DNA of 64,000 bases from Nitrospira sp. (GTDB lineage Bacteria; Nitrospirota; Nitrospiria; Nitrospirales; Nitrospiraceae): NCBI GenBank assembly GCA_005116835.1, contig SWDM01000018.1:127485-191484 (forward strand), in the 5' to 3' direction. The notes under the pieces were generated by a model. That model saw only the letters and a program-made list of their open reading frames with translations, was not told the DNA's origin and did not search any database. Positions 26,702 to 35,104 of this stretch are shown one piece after another. Positions within the stretch are counted from its first letter, which is position 1. Every line of letters begins with the position of its first letter. The position numbers and the translations under genes were made by a program.

Positions 26702-27517
26702 GTGGCCTTGCAAGATAACTCTGGCTTCCTCCAGTGGTCGATCATCATTCCAGCCCATAATGAAGCAGGGCGCATTCTTCCCTACCTTCGAAACATCACC
26801 TCCTATATGCAAGGCCGAGGACAGTCCTACGAGATACTCGTGGTTGACGACGGCAGCACCGATGCCACGGCCGTCGTGGTTGAAACCATGGCTTCTTCGA
26901 CCCCCGAGATTCAGTTGCTCCGAGCCCCGCTGCGCCAAGGCAAAGGCGCAGCAGTACGACGCGGGATGAACGCGGCCATCGGACAATTACAGCTATTTAC
27001 CGATGCGGACGGCGCCACTCCGATCCAAGAGCTTGCCCGACTAGAACAGGCCATGGTAAGCGGAGCCGACGTAGCCATAGGCTCGCGCGCACTTGCCTCC
27101 CGGCTGCCTGGCTATTCTGTCCAGGCCCGTTTGCATCGAACCGTTTTGAGCAGCCTGTTCAATTCCCTCATCCGGCAGAAGGGTCTCACCGGAATCAACG
27201 ACACGCAATGCGGATTCAAACTTTTCCGTCAATCTGTCGCGGCAGATCTCTTTACAGTCTCCTCAATCGACGGCTTTGGCTTCGACCTCGAACTGCTCTA
27301 CGTGGCACAACAACGCGGATATCACATTGCCGAAATTCCGGTGAATTGGTCCCATCAGCCAGGCTCAAAGTTTCGCATTGTCAGGGACGGGATCGCGATG
27401 CTGCGTGAATTGACCCTGATCAGACGGAATTGGGCCAAAGGCTATTACGCTTTCCCCCCACCAGCACAAAACATCCGTCCTTCTACAGCCGGTCAAGGCG
27501 CACTTCCCCTGCAATAA
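26702..27517 (+). CDS. family 2 glycosyltransferase (dolichyl-phosphate glucosyltransferase type)
   Basis: A 271-residue GT-A fold enzyme. IIIPAHNEAGRI (~14-25) starts the nucleotide-sugar domain, VVDDGSTDAT (~47-56) binds the uridine, TDADG (~100-104) is the metal-binding DxD, and GFKLFRQ plus FGFDLELLYVAQQRGY are typical of Alg5/DPM1-like enzymes that glycosylate a polyprenyl phosphate. No membrane helix is seen. GTG start. The C-terminal ~25 residues are Pro-rich. It is followed by the pseudo-caspase lipoprotein but the 174-bp gap argues against tight coupling. Confidence 0.88.
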   Translation: MALQDNSGFLQWSIIIPAHNEAGRILPYLRNITSYMQGRGQSYEILVVDDGSTDATAVVVETMASSTPEIQLLRAPLRQGKGAAVRRGMNAAIGQLQLFTDADGATPIQELARLEQAMVSGADVAIGSRALASRLPGYSVQARLHRTVLSSLFNSLIRQKGLTGINDTQCGFKLFRQSVAADLFTVSSIDGFGFDLELLYVAQQRGYHIAEIPVNWSHQPGSKFRIVRDGIAMLRELTLIRRNWAKGYYAFPPPAQNIRPSTAGQGALPLQ

Positions 27518-27691
27518 AGCTCCTCGAAGGTTACCGGACATCTCAACCTCCCTCTGCTCGCAAAATGCTCTCGCGCCCTGCTACATTCAGCCTGATAGTT
27601 CGGCACGATACCGGACGTGAAGTGCCGTCACCAGCACAACACTCGGCCCATGGTCATCGAGCAACACTCAAGAGCCTTATCTCAACGATCC

Positions 27692-29545
27692 ATGATGCAA
27701 TGGACCATTCTCTCGTGTCTCCTCATCACCGCAGCTGGGCTGTGGGGATGCGACAAGCTGACCTCCGCGTTCCACCGAACTCCCTTACCGGACATGGGCC
27801 CGCGTCTGACCGACTCCGTCAGGCTGACTTTCGACCCTGCCTTTAGCAATCTCACCATGCAGTATATCGATGGATGCAACAGCCCCCACGAGCTCAACGT
27901 CGGGGAAGAAGTCGCATCGACCATGATCGATGCGACTTCTCAAACTTTTGCAGCCGTGAGCGTCACCGGCGGAACCGCTCCGCAAGTCCAGCCAGACAAG
28001 GAGATCGTGGTTACGCTTCAACGCTCAGGCCTCAAACTGTGGGCCGACAATGTCTATGACCGCGTGCCGGCAGACCTGACCCTTGAAACCCTCTTGACCT
28101 TCAAGGATGCCGCGGGAAAAGAGCTTGGCCGGCAGACCATTTCCATCGCGCATAACCAACGGCTTATTTTGGAACCGACCCAACGCCGGTGCGATTACGG
28201 CAACATCCGTGAGTTTGTGCATGACGCCGGGATCGCCCTCTCGACACAATTCATCCGCGCCGCCCGTACCCAGTTGGCGGCAACCGGCAGTTCCACTCCC
28301 GCATCGATGGCAACGGAGGCGCTCACTCAGCCAGTTCTACCGGCGTCGACCATGCAGACCAAAGGCGCTCTGTCGGCTCTTACGTTTAAGGCTACCCTGC
28401 TGGACGAGAACAGTAACTTAGTCTTTGAAGGTGGCGAGCGCATTCGGGTACGGATCGATCTCATGAACGGAGGAGACCAGGACCTTCAGGCAGTCACCGC
28501 AACCCTGACGGGAACCGCCTTGTTGCTGACCCAGTTTCCCTCGACTTCCCTTGCGATCGGAGGGCTGCAAGCCAGCCAATCCCGCTCGATCGAATTTGCG
28601 GCAACGTTGCCACAATCCGTCCAACAACAACAGGCCGAAATTCATGTGGCGGTTTCTGGATCGGGAGCCCGTATTCAGCCGCCGCAGCAAACCCTGACTC
28701 TGTTGATCCACCCCGGCGGCATTAGGGCCGACGACGTGGACGAAATCCCTTCAATCGCCGCAGGGTTTCGACAGCCCCACTCCTACTTGATCTCAATTGG
28801 GATCGGTTCTTATCGAGATCAGCATATCCCTTCCCGCAAATTTGCTTCCATAGATGCCGCGACAGTTTCAAGCTACTTCCAATCCCTCGGTGGGTTTCCG
28901 GCATCCAATGTTCAGCTGCTACAAGATTGGAAGGCGACAAGCTCGGACATTGACGAAGTTCTGCTGGATTGGCTGCCATCTCGCATAACCAAGAACGCGG
29001 TGGTCATTGTCTATTTCGCCGGGTTAGCGTCGGTGTCTTCAACGGGAGAGATATTCCTCGTTCCGTACGATGGAACTGCCACGACTGCCTCACGATCTTA
29101 TCCGCTCAAAGACTTGGAGGCAGCGCTGTCTCGGTTAAAACCGAAACAGACGGTGTTTTTATTCGATGGGGTCGTAGTGCGCAGGGGGGCGGAGAATAAA
29201 ACTAAGACCGCTCCTCCCCAATGGAATCCCACCGAGAGCTCGACCCTCCATATCATCGGAAGCAGCGGGATAGGAAGGGGCTTGGAAGACGATCAGCACC
29301 GACATGGCCTCTTCACCTATTATCTGCTGCGGGCCCTGCGCGGCGAGGCCGATACCAATCGGGACGGCGACGTGATGCTCGGAGAAACAGTGGCGTATCT
29401 CAGCCAGAAAGTGCGCTGGGCTTCCAAGACCCACTTGGGCCAGGAACAACGCCCCTTCGCTGTTCCGGCAATCAGTCCGACCGATTCTTCCTTTACTTTG
29501 CTCTTGACCAGGCTCCCCGCAATCCAGAGCACTGATGCCCACTAG
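27692..29545 (+). CDS. lipoprotein with catalytically dead caspase-like domain
   Basis: About 617 residues. Lipobox LWGC with Cys20 after MMQWTILSCLLITAAG sets the start at 27692. Residues ~25-200 are a beta-rich LPP20-like domain, ~215-345 an immunoglobulin-like domain (DENSNLVFEGGERIRVRIDL), and ~360-605 a peptidase C14 fold (YLISIGIGSYRD, NVQLLQDW, VIVYFAG, TVFLFD, HGLFTYYLLRALRG). In active caspases YFAGHG supplies the His and DxCHSG the Cys; here they read YFAGLAS and FDGVVVRR, so both catalytic residues are missing. Probably a binding or scaffold role at the outer membrane; function unknown. Confidence 0.8.
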   Translation: MMQWTILSCLLITAAGLWGCDKLTSAFHRTPLPDMGPRLTDSVRLTFDPAFSNLTMQYIDGCNSPHELNVGEEVASTMIDATSQTFAAVSVTGGTAPQVQPDKEIVVTLQRSGLKLWADNVYDRVPADLTLETLLTFKDAAGKELGRQTISIAHNQRLILEPTQRRCDYGNIREFVHDAGIALSTQFIRAARTQLAATGSSTPASMATEALTQPVLPASTMQTKGALSALTFKATLLDENSNLVFEGGERIRVRIDLMNGGDQDLQAVTATLTGTALLLTQFPSTSLAIGGLQASQSRSIEFAATLPQSVQQQQAEIHVAVSGSGARIQPPQQTLTLLIHPGGIRADDVDEIPSIAAGFRQPHSYLISIGIGSYRDQHIPSRKFASIDAATVSSYFQSLGGFPASNVQLLQDWKATSSDIDEVLLDWLPSRITKNAVVIVYFAGLASVSSTGEIFLVPYDGTATTASRSYPLKDLEAALSRLKPKQTVFLFDGVVVRRGAENKTKTAPPQWNPTESSTLHIIGSSGIGRGLEDDQHRHGLFTYYLLRALRGEADTNRDGDVMLGETVAYLSQKVRWASKTHLGQEQRPFAVPAISPTDSSFTLLLTRLPAIQSTDAH

Positions 29546-29576
29546 CAGGCTGTTGAGAAAGACCGCCAGCAGAAAC

Positions 29577-29642
29577 AACCTGTTATTTGGTTTGTCTTGT
29601 TTATGTGGTTGAACCGGACTAACCAGATGAACCAAATCGACC
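29577..29642. repeat. GGTTTGTTT-type hairpin repeat
   Basis: TTATTTGGTTTGTCTTG then TTTATGTGGTT faces AACCAGATGAACCAAATC and GACCAGATAA. Same word composition and layout as the element at 56684-56753. Confidence 0.6.
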
Positions 29643-29653
29643 AGATAATAGAA

Positions 29654-29682
29654 GAGGGTGGAGGATCGAATCCTCCACCCTC
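29654..29682. terminator. perfect hairpin terminator of the cytochrome c gene
   Basis: GAGGGTGGAGGAT and its exact complement flank CGA. It lies 26 bp beyond the minus-strand cytochrome stop and is followed on that strand by TTCTATTATC. It could also stop the plus-strand lipoprotein transcript. Confidence 0.8.
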
Positions 29683-29708
29683 TCATGAGCCTTGAGGCTG
29701 TGACGAAA

Positions 29709-30155
29709 CTACTCGCCCTTACAGAAGGTCCGCTCGTAGTTGATGATCGTCCAGGCTTCTTCTTCCGAGATAATAGCCGGTGTCAAGGAGATCATGCCTG
29801 TGCCGACACTCCCGTTCTTGATGATCCAGAAGAGCTCGCCATCTTTCCGCTTCTTATGGAATTTGCAGTTCGTGAAATCGCGGGGGCTCGGATTCAGAAC
29901 CTTACCGGCCTCGCCCTGGCCATCCCCATTCTTACCATGGCAATTGAAGCAGGTGCCCTTCCCCTCATACAGTGCCTTTCCTTTGGCAATGTTCTCAGGG
30001 GTTGCAGCAACCGGATTCTTGTTGGCCTTCGCGTCGGACATCTGATCAGCCGGGACACGGGCCTTAAGTGGATCCTTCTCCTCGGCTCCAACCACCGTAG
30101 CCGACAACATCAGCAGCGCTGCGCTGATTCCCAGGAACTTAGCAAAATACCCCAT
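29709..30155 (-). CDS. monohaem cytochrome c
   Basis: A 148-residue exported cytochrome. Signal peptide to ~24 (LLMLSATVVGA-EE). One haem site C69-F-N-C72-H73 and a later Met in GTGMISLTP as the likely distal ligand. The class I fold is extended by an N-terminal segment of ~35 residues (DPLKARVPADQMSDAKANKN). AAGGAGG 9 nt upstream fixes the ATG at 30155. Would act as a small periplasmic electron carrier; the partner complex cannot be told from the neighbours. Confidence 0.9.
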   Translation of the reverse strand: MGYFAKFLGISAALLMLSATVVGAEEKDPLKARVPADQMSDAKANKNPVAATPENIAKGKALYEGKGTCFNCHGKNGDGQGEAGKVLNPSPRDFTNCKFHKKRKDGELFWIIKNGSVGTGMISLTPAIISEEEAWTIINYERTFCKGE

Positions 30156-30638
30156 CAGATTTCCTCCTTTGTGTTTAACCACCGCACGTGAACTCGGCAT
30201 TGGGCCGCTGACGTATGAGGTCCGTATCAAACCGACAAAACGCGGGCGAATATAACAATGGCCTTCTACTCATGTCAAGCAATCCTGAGTGCTCTGATTC
30301 ACTTCCAGTCCTCGAATTTCATCACAACCTAACCTGATACCTATCAAAGCCCGTGCCAGAATATTCATTACGTGAGGGCATACTATTTCATCTAGTTAGA
30401 AGCACGTCTCATTCTTGAAATGGTTGAACCCTCAAAATGGTGGCGCCATTGCGCCTCAGTTCTGCGCCAACGCCACACCTCTTGATGCTCCATCCGGTCC
30501 ATCTGGCTCGTCTCATTCATCTGGTTAGCTTCATTCAACCAATCAGACGAGACAGGCCTGGCTCACTCCTGACCTGCAGGCTATCGAAACCCTGGGGTGT
30601 GAGATGGTTTGAGATGGTTATGGTTACGCTGCAAGCTG
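30156..30638. other. spacer with one hairpin repeat
   Basis: Upstream region of the cytochrome gene, 483 bp without a credible gene. At about 30497-30560, CTGGCTCGTCTCATTC then ATCTGGTT faces AACCAATCAGACGAGACAG, a member of the GGTT-word hairpin family. Confidence 0.5.
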
Positions 30639-31583
30639 CTATCGCTTGATGAGGATATCGCGCGCGACTTTCCCGCTCGGACCGAACGGCTTTTGAGGCT
30701 TGCCATTGAGTTCGGCTTTGACCCCTCCGGCGTTACCGAGCGTGAGAACAAACTGGTCCTGACCTTTCCATGTAGCTTTTTCTCCGGGCCGCAGCAGAGC
30801 CTCTTGGGGACTGCCGCCATCGATTTGAATGACGACCCAACTCAATTCTGTCGCCTCAAGGTCGAGTGCCAACTGTCCCTCTGGCGCTCCAGGTCCTTCA
30901 AGTGAAATTCCTCCCAACGGCCCATCGCTTCCCAGCGATGACGGAGCCGGAACCGTCGGCTTCGACGCAACCGAAGCTGTCGTTATCGGGCTAGGCGCTG
31001 GCTCAGGCGTATCCGCCACGCTCGGTTTGGTTGTCACGACGGGAGGCTCGCTCGGCTTGCCGGTCTTAGAAGCCGTGATGTCCGATGGAACCGATTCAGT
31101 CGGCTGGCTAGGCGTCGGATCCTGAGATTCCTGAACCGGCGGAGTCGTTTTTTTTGGCGCTGAAGCCGGAAGGTCCGAGCTCGAACGATGGACCAGGAGC
31201 GTCGACTGTTCCCGGCTGAGAAGAAAAATGAGCGTGAGAATCGCAATACCGATCGCAATCGCGACCGCCTTTCGATTCGACTGCCGCTTCCGATCCTCTT
31301 CCGCCTGCCTGACTTTCAAGCGCTCCTTTTCGACTTGCTTGTCGTAAAAGGCGCCGGCTGATTGAGTGAATCGGTGGATGGCATCCTCTTCATCGAGCCC
31401 GAGAGACCTGGCATAGGAACGGACAAAGCCCCGAGCAAACACTTGATCGGGCAACTTGGCGAAGTTCCCATCTTCCAACGCCTTCACAAAATCAGTTCGA
31501 ATTCGCGTCTTGGCTGCGACTTCGTCTATCGTGAGCCCTTTGGTCTCCCGCACCTGTTTAAAAAATTCGCCGATCGATTCCAT
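30639..31583 (-). CDS. RodZ-like helix-turn-helix membrane protein
   Basis: A 314-residue protein: an N-terminal Xre-type HTH (~1-70, FFKQVRETKGLTIDEVAAKT then FARGFVRSYARSLGL), a basic linker, one membrane helix (~104-122), a Pro/Ser/Thr-rich periplasmic linker (~130-225), and a C-terminal beta domain (DUF4115-like, ~235-314). This is the layout of RodZ, which ties MreB to the envelope for rod shape; no MreB gene is in view. 11 bp separate it from the TPR lipoprotein upstream. Confidence 0.85.
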   Translation of the reverse strand: MESIGEFFKQVRETKGLTIDEVAAKTRIRTDFVKALEDGNFAKLPDQVFARGFVRSYARSLGLDEEDAIHRFTQSAGAFYDKQVEKERLKVRQAEEDRKRQSNRKAVAIAIGIAILTLIFLLSREQSTLLVHRSSSDLPASAPKKTTPPVQESQDPTPSQPTESVPSDITASKTGKPSEPPVVTTKPSVADTPEPAPSPITTASVASKPTVPAPSSLGSDGPLGGISLEGPGAPEGQLALDLEATELSWVVIQIDGGSPQEALLRPGEKATWKGQDQFVLTLGNAGGVKAELNGKPQKPFGPSGKVARDILIKR

Positions 31584-31593
31584 AGGTGTCTCT

Positions 31594-32283
31594 CTACGGC
31601 TTGAGCCGTGTCAGCAGTTCCTTTGCGGCTGCGGCATACTCGCCGCCCTTATCGAGCGTCATCACCTTGGTCAACGTTTCCCTCGACCGCCGTTCGAACC
31701 CGAGCTTGTAATAGGCGCGCCCCAACTCCAAGTTCAAGAGCGCAGGGGGAACATTGGGGGGATTGATCACCAACGCATCCTCGAAGGCTTCCATCGCGCC
31801 CTGGTAGTCGTTCTCTTGCGCCAACAACCTGCCGAGATGGAATCGCGCCAGATCCGGCGTCGCGTACATGGGATTCGCCAGCGCCTGGCGGAATGCGGCG
31901 ATCGCGTCCCTCCGCCGCCCTTGATTCTCCAAGACCTGGCCTAGATAGGTGTAGGCTTCTGAGTAATTTTCATCGATCTTGGTCGCGGCAATGAATTCTT
32001 CCTCGGCTTGGGGCAACTTCCCCTGTAGCGCCAGAATATGGCCGAGTCCGTATCGCGCGTCCTTGTTATTCGGATCGAGCTTCACGGACTTCTGAAAGGA
32101 CACAAAGGCTTTCTGCTGATCATGCTCCAGACTCGCGAGCCCTTCCTGGTAATACCCTTTCGACTTCTGTGCCAAACCTTCAGATGTGGCGCAGCCAGGC
32201 AACCATCCGATCAGCAGGGTCAATCCAAGCGTCCAAAATGCAAATGGTCGAACCATCGAATCGGCAAAAAGATCCGCTCTCAC
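31594..32283 (-). CDS. TPR lipoprotein
   Basis: A 229-residue protein. A leader ending in lipobox LPGC (Cys31) is followed by about five tetratricopeptide units (~45-225), for example DARYGLGHILALQGKLPQAE and PDLARFHLGRLLAQENDYQG. PilF/NlpI-like scaffolds have this layout. The GTG start overlaps the PfkB stop by 4 nt and has GAGGA upstream; the ATG at 32256 is an alternative. Likely a protein-protein docking factor at the outer membrane. Confidence 0.85.
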   Translation of the reverse strand: MRADLFADSMVRPFAFWTLGLTLLIGWLPGCATSEGLAQKSKGYYQEGLASLEHDQQKAFVSFQKSVKLDPNNKDARYGLGHILALQGKLPQAEEEFIAATKIDENYSEAYTYLGQVLENQGRRRDAIAAFRQALANPMYATPDLARFHLGRLLAQENDYQGAMEAFEDALVINPPNVPPALLNLELGRAYYKLGFERRSRETLTKVMTLDKGGEYAAAAKELLTRLKP

Positions 32284-33194
32284 GAAATGTCCTCGAAATG
32301 AGTCAACTGTTTAAAGGATCGAAACCGTTCCTGAATCTCTTTGTAGTCCAGGATTCGCAATCGGTCAAGACTAAAGGATTCTACAGCAAACGATGCCATG
32401 ACGCTGCCGAAGATAATCGCCTGTTTGAAAGTGTTGACCGAACGGTTGCCGGTGGCCGTCAGATAGCCCAGGAAGCCGCCGGCAAACGTATCCCCCGCGC
32501 CGGTGGGATCGCGCACGTCTTCAAGCGGAAAGGCCGGGGCTCCGAACACCTGTTTCTCGTTGAACATCAAAACCCCGTACTCCCCGCGCTTGATGATGAG
32601 GTGCTTGGGGCCGCGCGCGAGTATTTTCTGGGCAACCTTCACTAGATTCGAATCTTCACCCAGCGCCCGGGCCTCTCCATCGTTCACGATCAGGATATCG
32701 ACCTGCTCCAAGACCCGCCACAACGCCTCTCGCTTGCCGTTGATCCAAAAGTTCATTGTATCGCAGGCGACCAACGGCGGACGCGAAAGCTTTTGCAGTA
32801 CATCCAGCTGGAGCTCCGGATCGATGTTGCCCAAGAACAAGAGATCCGGGGATCTGTAGGCCTCGGGAATTTTCGGCCGAAAGGTTTCGAATACGTTGAG
32901 CTTCGTATCGAGCGTGTGCGCTTCGTTCAACTGATGGGTATATTCCCCTTTCCATCTGAACGTCGCGCCAGGCCTTCGCTCCAACCCGGTCAAATCGATG
33001 TTACGGCTCTTGAGAAAGGCCAGGTGTTGCGCGGGAAAATCCTCCCCCACCACGGCGATGAGATCCACGCTGGTAAAAAAACTGGCAGCGGTTGAGAAAA
33101 ATGTCGCCGAACCTCCAAGCACCTCGCTCACCTCGCCGAACGGTGTTTTCACCGTATCTAACGCAACCGATCCGACGACAAGCAGTTTCCCCAT
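32280..33194 (-). CDS. PfkB-family sugar or nucleoside kinase
   Basis: A 304-residue ribokinase-fold protein. LGGSATFFSTAAS (~27-39) is the first PfkB signature region and DPTGAGDTFAGGFLGYL (~228-244) the second, with the catalytic Asp in GAGD. Sitting 3 bp after mtnP, a kinase of 5-methylthioribose-type or adenosine-type substrates is tempting, but the family is broad and this is inference. Coupled to the next gene by a 4-nt overlap. Confidence 0.88.
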   Translation of the reverse strand: MGKLLVVGSVALDTVKTPFGEVSEVLGGSATFFSTAASFFTSVDLIAVVGEDFPAQHLAFLKSRNIDLTGLERRPGATFRWKGEYTHQLNEAHTLDTKLNVFETFRPKIPEAYRSPDLLFLGNIDPELQLDVLQKLSRPPLVACDTMNFWINGKREALWRVLEQVDILIVNDGEARALGEDSNLVKVAQKILARGPKHLIIKRGEYGVLMFNEKQVFGAPAFPLEDVRDPTGAGDTFAGGFLGYLTATGNRSVNTFKQAIIFGSVMASFAVESFSLDRLRILDYKEIQERFRSFKQLTHFEDIS

Positions 33195-33197
33195 GGC

Positions 33198-34097
33198 TTA
33201 CCGAATTCCTTTCTTCCTCGGAACAACCCGGTCGATCAACAGGCCCAGCTTCCGTCGAAGCGAGGCCGGCATCCGATCCGGCGCCGTAATAATGGCATCC
33301 TGCAACGCGCGGTGACAGCTGCAGACCTTGACGTCAGCCACCGCACCCATCGCCGACCGCAACAATCGCTTCGCCAGCGTGACATTCTGGCGGAGTGTGG
33401 TCAAGATCGCCTCGACGGTAACAGCTTCTTCCGTCTCATGCCAACAGTCATAATCGGTCGCCAAGGCCACCGTGGCATAACAAAGTTCTGCCTCGCGCGC
33501 AAGCTTAGCTTCAGGAAGATTTGTCATCCCGATCACACTGGCGCCCCACTGGCGATACAACCGCGACTCCCCTTTGGTCGAAAACTGCGGCCCTTCAATG
33601 CAGATATAGACACCACCCTGATGCACCGTAGCGCCGGTTGCATGGGCCGCATCCGATAACGCAGAGCCAAGCGAGGCACAGACCGGGTCTCCGAATGCCA
33701 CATGGGCAACGATCCCTCCCTCGAAAAATGTGGACACCCGCCGCTTGGTGAAATCGATAAACTGATCCGGTATCACGACATCGCCTGGCTTGATCGCCTC
33801 CTTCATGCTGCCGACCGCGCTCACGGAAATCACCCGCCGGACACCCAGCGACTTCAGCGCGTAGATATTCGCGCGGTAGTTGATTTCGGAAGGATTGATC
33901 CGATGGCCTCGGCCATGCCGCGAGAGAAATGCGATAGCAACCCCGTCCAATTCGCCAAGTACCAGCTTATCGGAGGGAGACCCGAAGGGGGTCTTGACCG
34001 AAAGTTCTTTGACCTTTCGAAGGCCTTCGATGTCGTAGAGCCCACTGCCGCCGATGATCCCGATGTCTGCCCGCGCTGCATGACTCTGTCGTGTCAT
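33198..34097 (-). CDS. mtnP: S-methyl-5'-thioadenosine phosphorylase
   Basis: A 299-residue purine nucleoside phosphorylase family enzyme that releases adenine and 5-methylthioribose-1-phosphate in methionine salvage. GIIGGSGLYD (~13-22), the phosphate-binding SRHGRGH (~59-65), the base-site CIEGPQFSTKGES and GMTNLPEAKLAREAELCYA, and DYDCWHETEE are diagnostic of MTAP. Its start overlaps miaA by 4 nt. Confidence 0.95.
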   Translation of the reverse strand: MTRQSHAARADIGIIGGSGLYDIEGLRKVKELSVKTPFGSPSDKLVLGELDGVAIAFLSRHGRGHRINPSEINYRANIYALKSLGVRRVISVSAVGSMKEAIKPGDVVIPDQFIDFTKRRVSTFFEGGIVAHVAFGDPVCASLGSALSDAAHATGATVHQGGVYICIEGPQFSTKGESRLYRQWGASVIGMTNLPEAKLAREAELCYATVALATDYDCWHETEEAVTVEAILTTLRQNVTLAKRLLRSAMGAVADVKVCSCHRALQDAIITAPDRMPASLRRKLGLLIDRVVPRKKGIR

Positions 34098-35104
34098 TCC
34101 CTGCCCTCAAGTGTGGTGAGAAATCGATCCACCAGTCCAATCACCCGCGCTGCCGTGTGCTGGACTGTCTCTGACTCCTCGATCATCAACCATTGGATCC
34201 CCGGCTCCTTTCGGAACCAGGTCATTTGCCTCTTGGAAAAATGTCTCGTGTCCCGCTTGAACCGCCGGACCATCTCAGCTCCGTCATACTCGCCGGCTAA
34301 GTGCTCGGCCACCTGCCGGTACCCCAAGCCCTTCATCGCCGCGCTGGTTCGTTGATACCCCTGCGCCAAGAGTTGGCGCGTCTCTTCGATCAACCCGTGA
34401 GCCAGCTGCCAATCGATCCGCTCTTCGATACGACGATAGAGTGCAGCTCGGTCTCGGTTTAAGCCGATGATTAAGGCTGAAAATGATTGCTCGGCAAACC
34501 CATGCTCCTGCTGAAACTCCGACATCCGGCGTCCGGATAACTGGAACACCTCCAAAGCCCGAATCACTTTCGATTCGTCGCGTGGATGCAATCGCGCCGC
34601 GGCCACGGGATCTACTTCCACGAGACGCGAATAAAGACGATCGTACCCTTGGTCCTTCGCCTCACGCCACAGAGCCTCCCGCACATCCGGATCTGCCTGT
34701 GGCGCAGCGCACAAACCATTGAGAAGTGTCCGCACATAAAACCCCGTGCCGCCCACCACCAAGGGAAGGCAGCTGTCTCGATAGAGACGATCGATCTCAT
34801 CGATCGCCTGGCGGCGGTACAACCCCGCATTAAACGATTCGTCAGGATTCACGAGATCGATCAGCCGATGGGGAACCACCTGGCGCTCCTCTCGGCTTGG
34901 CTTATCCGTTCCGACATCCATCCCACGATAGACTTGCCGGGAATCTGCTGTGAGCACCTCGGTGTCGAACACCTTTGCCACCTCAACCGCTACGCGGCTT
35001 TTCCCCACAGCGGTCGGCCCCATAATCACAACCACCGGCTTGTGACAAACCAGCCTTTCAGAAAGACGACGCGTTGCCCTCACTGGAATGGCCATCATAC
35101 CCAT
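34094..35104 (-). CDS. miaA: tRNA dimethylallyltransferase
   Basis: A 336-residue enzyme that adds dimethylallyl to A37 of tRNAs reading UNN codons. P-loop GPTAVGKS (~29-36), DSRQVYRGMDVGTDKP (~54-69), VGGTGFYVRTLLNGL (~113-127) and the insertion domain ending FKRDTRHFSKRQMTWFR are all typical. The frame begins 9 codon positions inside the end of mutL; ATGs at 35098 and 35095 are alternative starts. miaA next to mutL is a widespread order. Confidence 0.96.
   Translation of the reverse strand: MGMMAIPVRATRRLSERLVCHKPVVVIMGPTAVGKSRVAVEVAKVFDTEVLTADSRQVYRGMDVGTDKPSREERQVVPHRLIDLVNPDESFNAGLYRRQAIDEIDRLYRDSCLPLVVGGTGFYVRTLLNGLCAAPQADPDVREALWREAKDQGYDRLYSRLVEVDPVAAARLHPRDESKVIRALEVFQLSGRRMSEFQQEHGFAEQSFSALIIGLNRDRAALYRRIEERIDWQLAHGLIEETRQLLAQGYQRTSAAMKGLGYRQVAEHLAGEYDGAEMVRRFKRDTRHFSKRQMTWFRKEPGIQWLMIEESETVQHTAARVIGLVDRFLTTLEGRE

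Noticed and set aside
30436-30455. Sigma-54-like motif TGGTGGCGCCATTGCG on the plus strand
   Set aside because: Spacing fits, but the next genes downstream are on the minus strand, so it has nothing to drive; no activator site is near.
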